From positions 1 to 6,986 of the forward strand of contig CAZAGD010000166.1 of the NCBI GenBank assembly GCA_964484485.1: a stretch of 6,986 nt of DNA, read 5' to 3'. This stretch comes from CAZAGD01 sp964484485. GTDB lineage: Bacteria > Desulfobacterota > SM23-61. Below are positions 6,604 to 6,986 of the stretch, piece after piece. A program made the position numbers and the translations under genes. The notes below the pieces were generated by a model. The model was not told the DNA's origin. It ran no database searches and saw nothing but the letters and a program-made list of their open reading frames with translations. The stretch's first letter is position 1. Every line of letters starts with the position of its first letter.

Positions 6604-6625
6604 ATAAAAATATGAAACAGCCCCC
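6591..6625. repeat. Inverted repeat GGGGGC / GCCCCC flanking the FHA -10 box and start codon
   Basis: GGGGGC at 6591-6596, in the promoter spacer, is mirrored by GCCCCC at 6620-6625, in codons 3-5 of the FHA gene, with 23 bp between. The left arm is upstream of the predicted transcription start, so the arms cannot pair in the mRNA; any role would be as a DNA operator. The two G/C blocks stand out in otherwise AT-rich surroundings. It could be chance. Confidence 0.35.
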
Positions 6626-6986
6626 CGTAATTGTGGTCCAGTTAATTCACATCCTTGGCCCCATGAAAGGGGAAATTCAAGAATTTGTCGACTCCGTAAT
6701 TACTATCGGGCGCCATCCTTCTTGCCACCTTCGTTTTCCGGCAGACTTGACGACCATCTCGCGGAAACACGCCGAAATTATCCGCGAGGGCAACCAATTT
6801 AAGTTGGTCGACCATAGTACCAATGGCACATACGTTAATGGGAAAAGAGTAACTGAAACCTACCTCAAAAATGGTGATGTATTAACCTTTGCCGAAGAAG
6901 GGGGCCCGAAAGTAAGCTTTTTAACTCAGGTCAAAGAAGTGCCCGCGGAAATGCCCGAAATTAAAGTGGCCCCGCCACCCCCAACT
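6612..6986 (+). CDS. FHA-domain protein, 3'-truncated by the window edge
   Basis: ATG at 6612 opens a frame that runs without a stop to the last base of the window, giving 125 residues. Residues about 8-105 form a forkhead-associated domain, which binds phosphothreonine peptides. The signature residues are present in order: GRHPSCHL (33-40, phosphate-contacting Arg34), ISRKHAEI (49-56, Ser50 and His53), and STNGTYVNGKRV (69-80, with Asn71 and the NG pair 76-77), followed by LKNGDVLTF (85-93). After residue 110 the chain becomes rich in Pro, Glu and Val (APPPPT), looking like a linker to a further domain outside the window. There is no signal peptide, so the FHA domain should be cytoplasmic. 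It is transcribed divergently from the operon holding a Thr kinase and PP2C phosphatase, and is the likely phospho-reader for that pair. Confidence 0.92.
   Translation, partial: MKQPPVIVVQLIHILGPMKGEIQEFVDSVITIGRHPSCHLRFPADLTTISRKHAEIIREGNQFKLVDHSTNGTYVNGKRVTETYLKNGDVLTFAEEGGPKVSFLTQVKEVPAEMPEIKVAPPPPT

Noticed and set aside
3505..6986. Type VI secretion phospho-regulation cluster (PpkA/PppA/Fha)
   Set aside because: No TssB/C, ClpV, Hcp, VgrG or other T6SS component is present; only the regulatory trio matches, and that trio is not specific to T6SS.

Overview
This window reads as a chromosomal segment of a diderm (Gram-negative-type) bacterium. The evidence is a C-terminal fragment of an outer-membrane beta-barrel ending in Phe, a likely lipoprotein, and exported proteins with Sec signal peptides. 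Base composition is moderately AT-rich by eye. I cannot name the taxon. The domain mix (Hanks-type kinase with PEGA, FHA, CsgG-like domains, a TPR/redoxin fusion) is of the kind seen in Desulfobacterota, Nitrospirota, Aminicenantes and similar, often uncultivated, lineages; that comparison is from memory and is not a placement.

Layout. Positions 2-1051 (+) hold the 3' part of an outer-membrane beta-barrel gene that begins outside the window. It converges, with overlapping stop codons, on a tightly packed five-gene minus-strand operon running from about 6529 down to 1048. In transcription order the operon encodes a PP2C-type Ser/Thr phosphatase (6529-5789), an exported trypsin/HtrA-fold serine protease without a PDZ domain (5726-4755), a membrane Hanks-type Ser/Thr kinase with a periplasmic PEGA domain (4731-3505), a large exported redoxin-like/TPR/CsgG-like protein (3486-1540) and a small CsgG-like lipoprotein (1536-1048). 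Gaps inside the operon are 62, 23, 18 and 3 nt. Divergently, from 6612 (+) to the window edge, lies the 5' part of a gene for an FHA-domain protein. The 82-bp gap between the divergent genes holds two back-to-back sigma70-type promoters, each with its -10 box so close to the ATG that both mRNAs appear leaderless or nearly so.

Working model (inference). Writer (kinase), eraser (PP2C) and reader (FHA) of phosphothreonine are encoded together with three exported proteins. The kinase spans the inner membrane and displays PEGA outside; the protease, the TPR/CsgG protein and the lipoprotein would share that compartment. The locus therefore looks like a phospho-signalling module tied to an envelope assembly or surveillance system. 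The most unusual gene is the 648-residue fusion. Its thioredoxin-like domain has lost the catalytic cysteines, and it carries a CsgG-like domain clearly related to the one in the adjacent lipoprotein. No type VI secretion genes, mobile elements, CRISPR arrays or RNA genes are visible.
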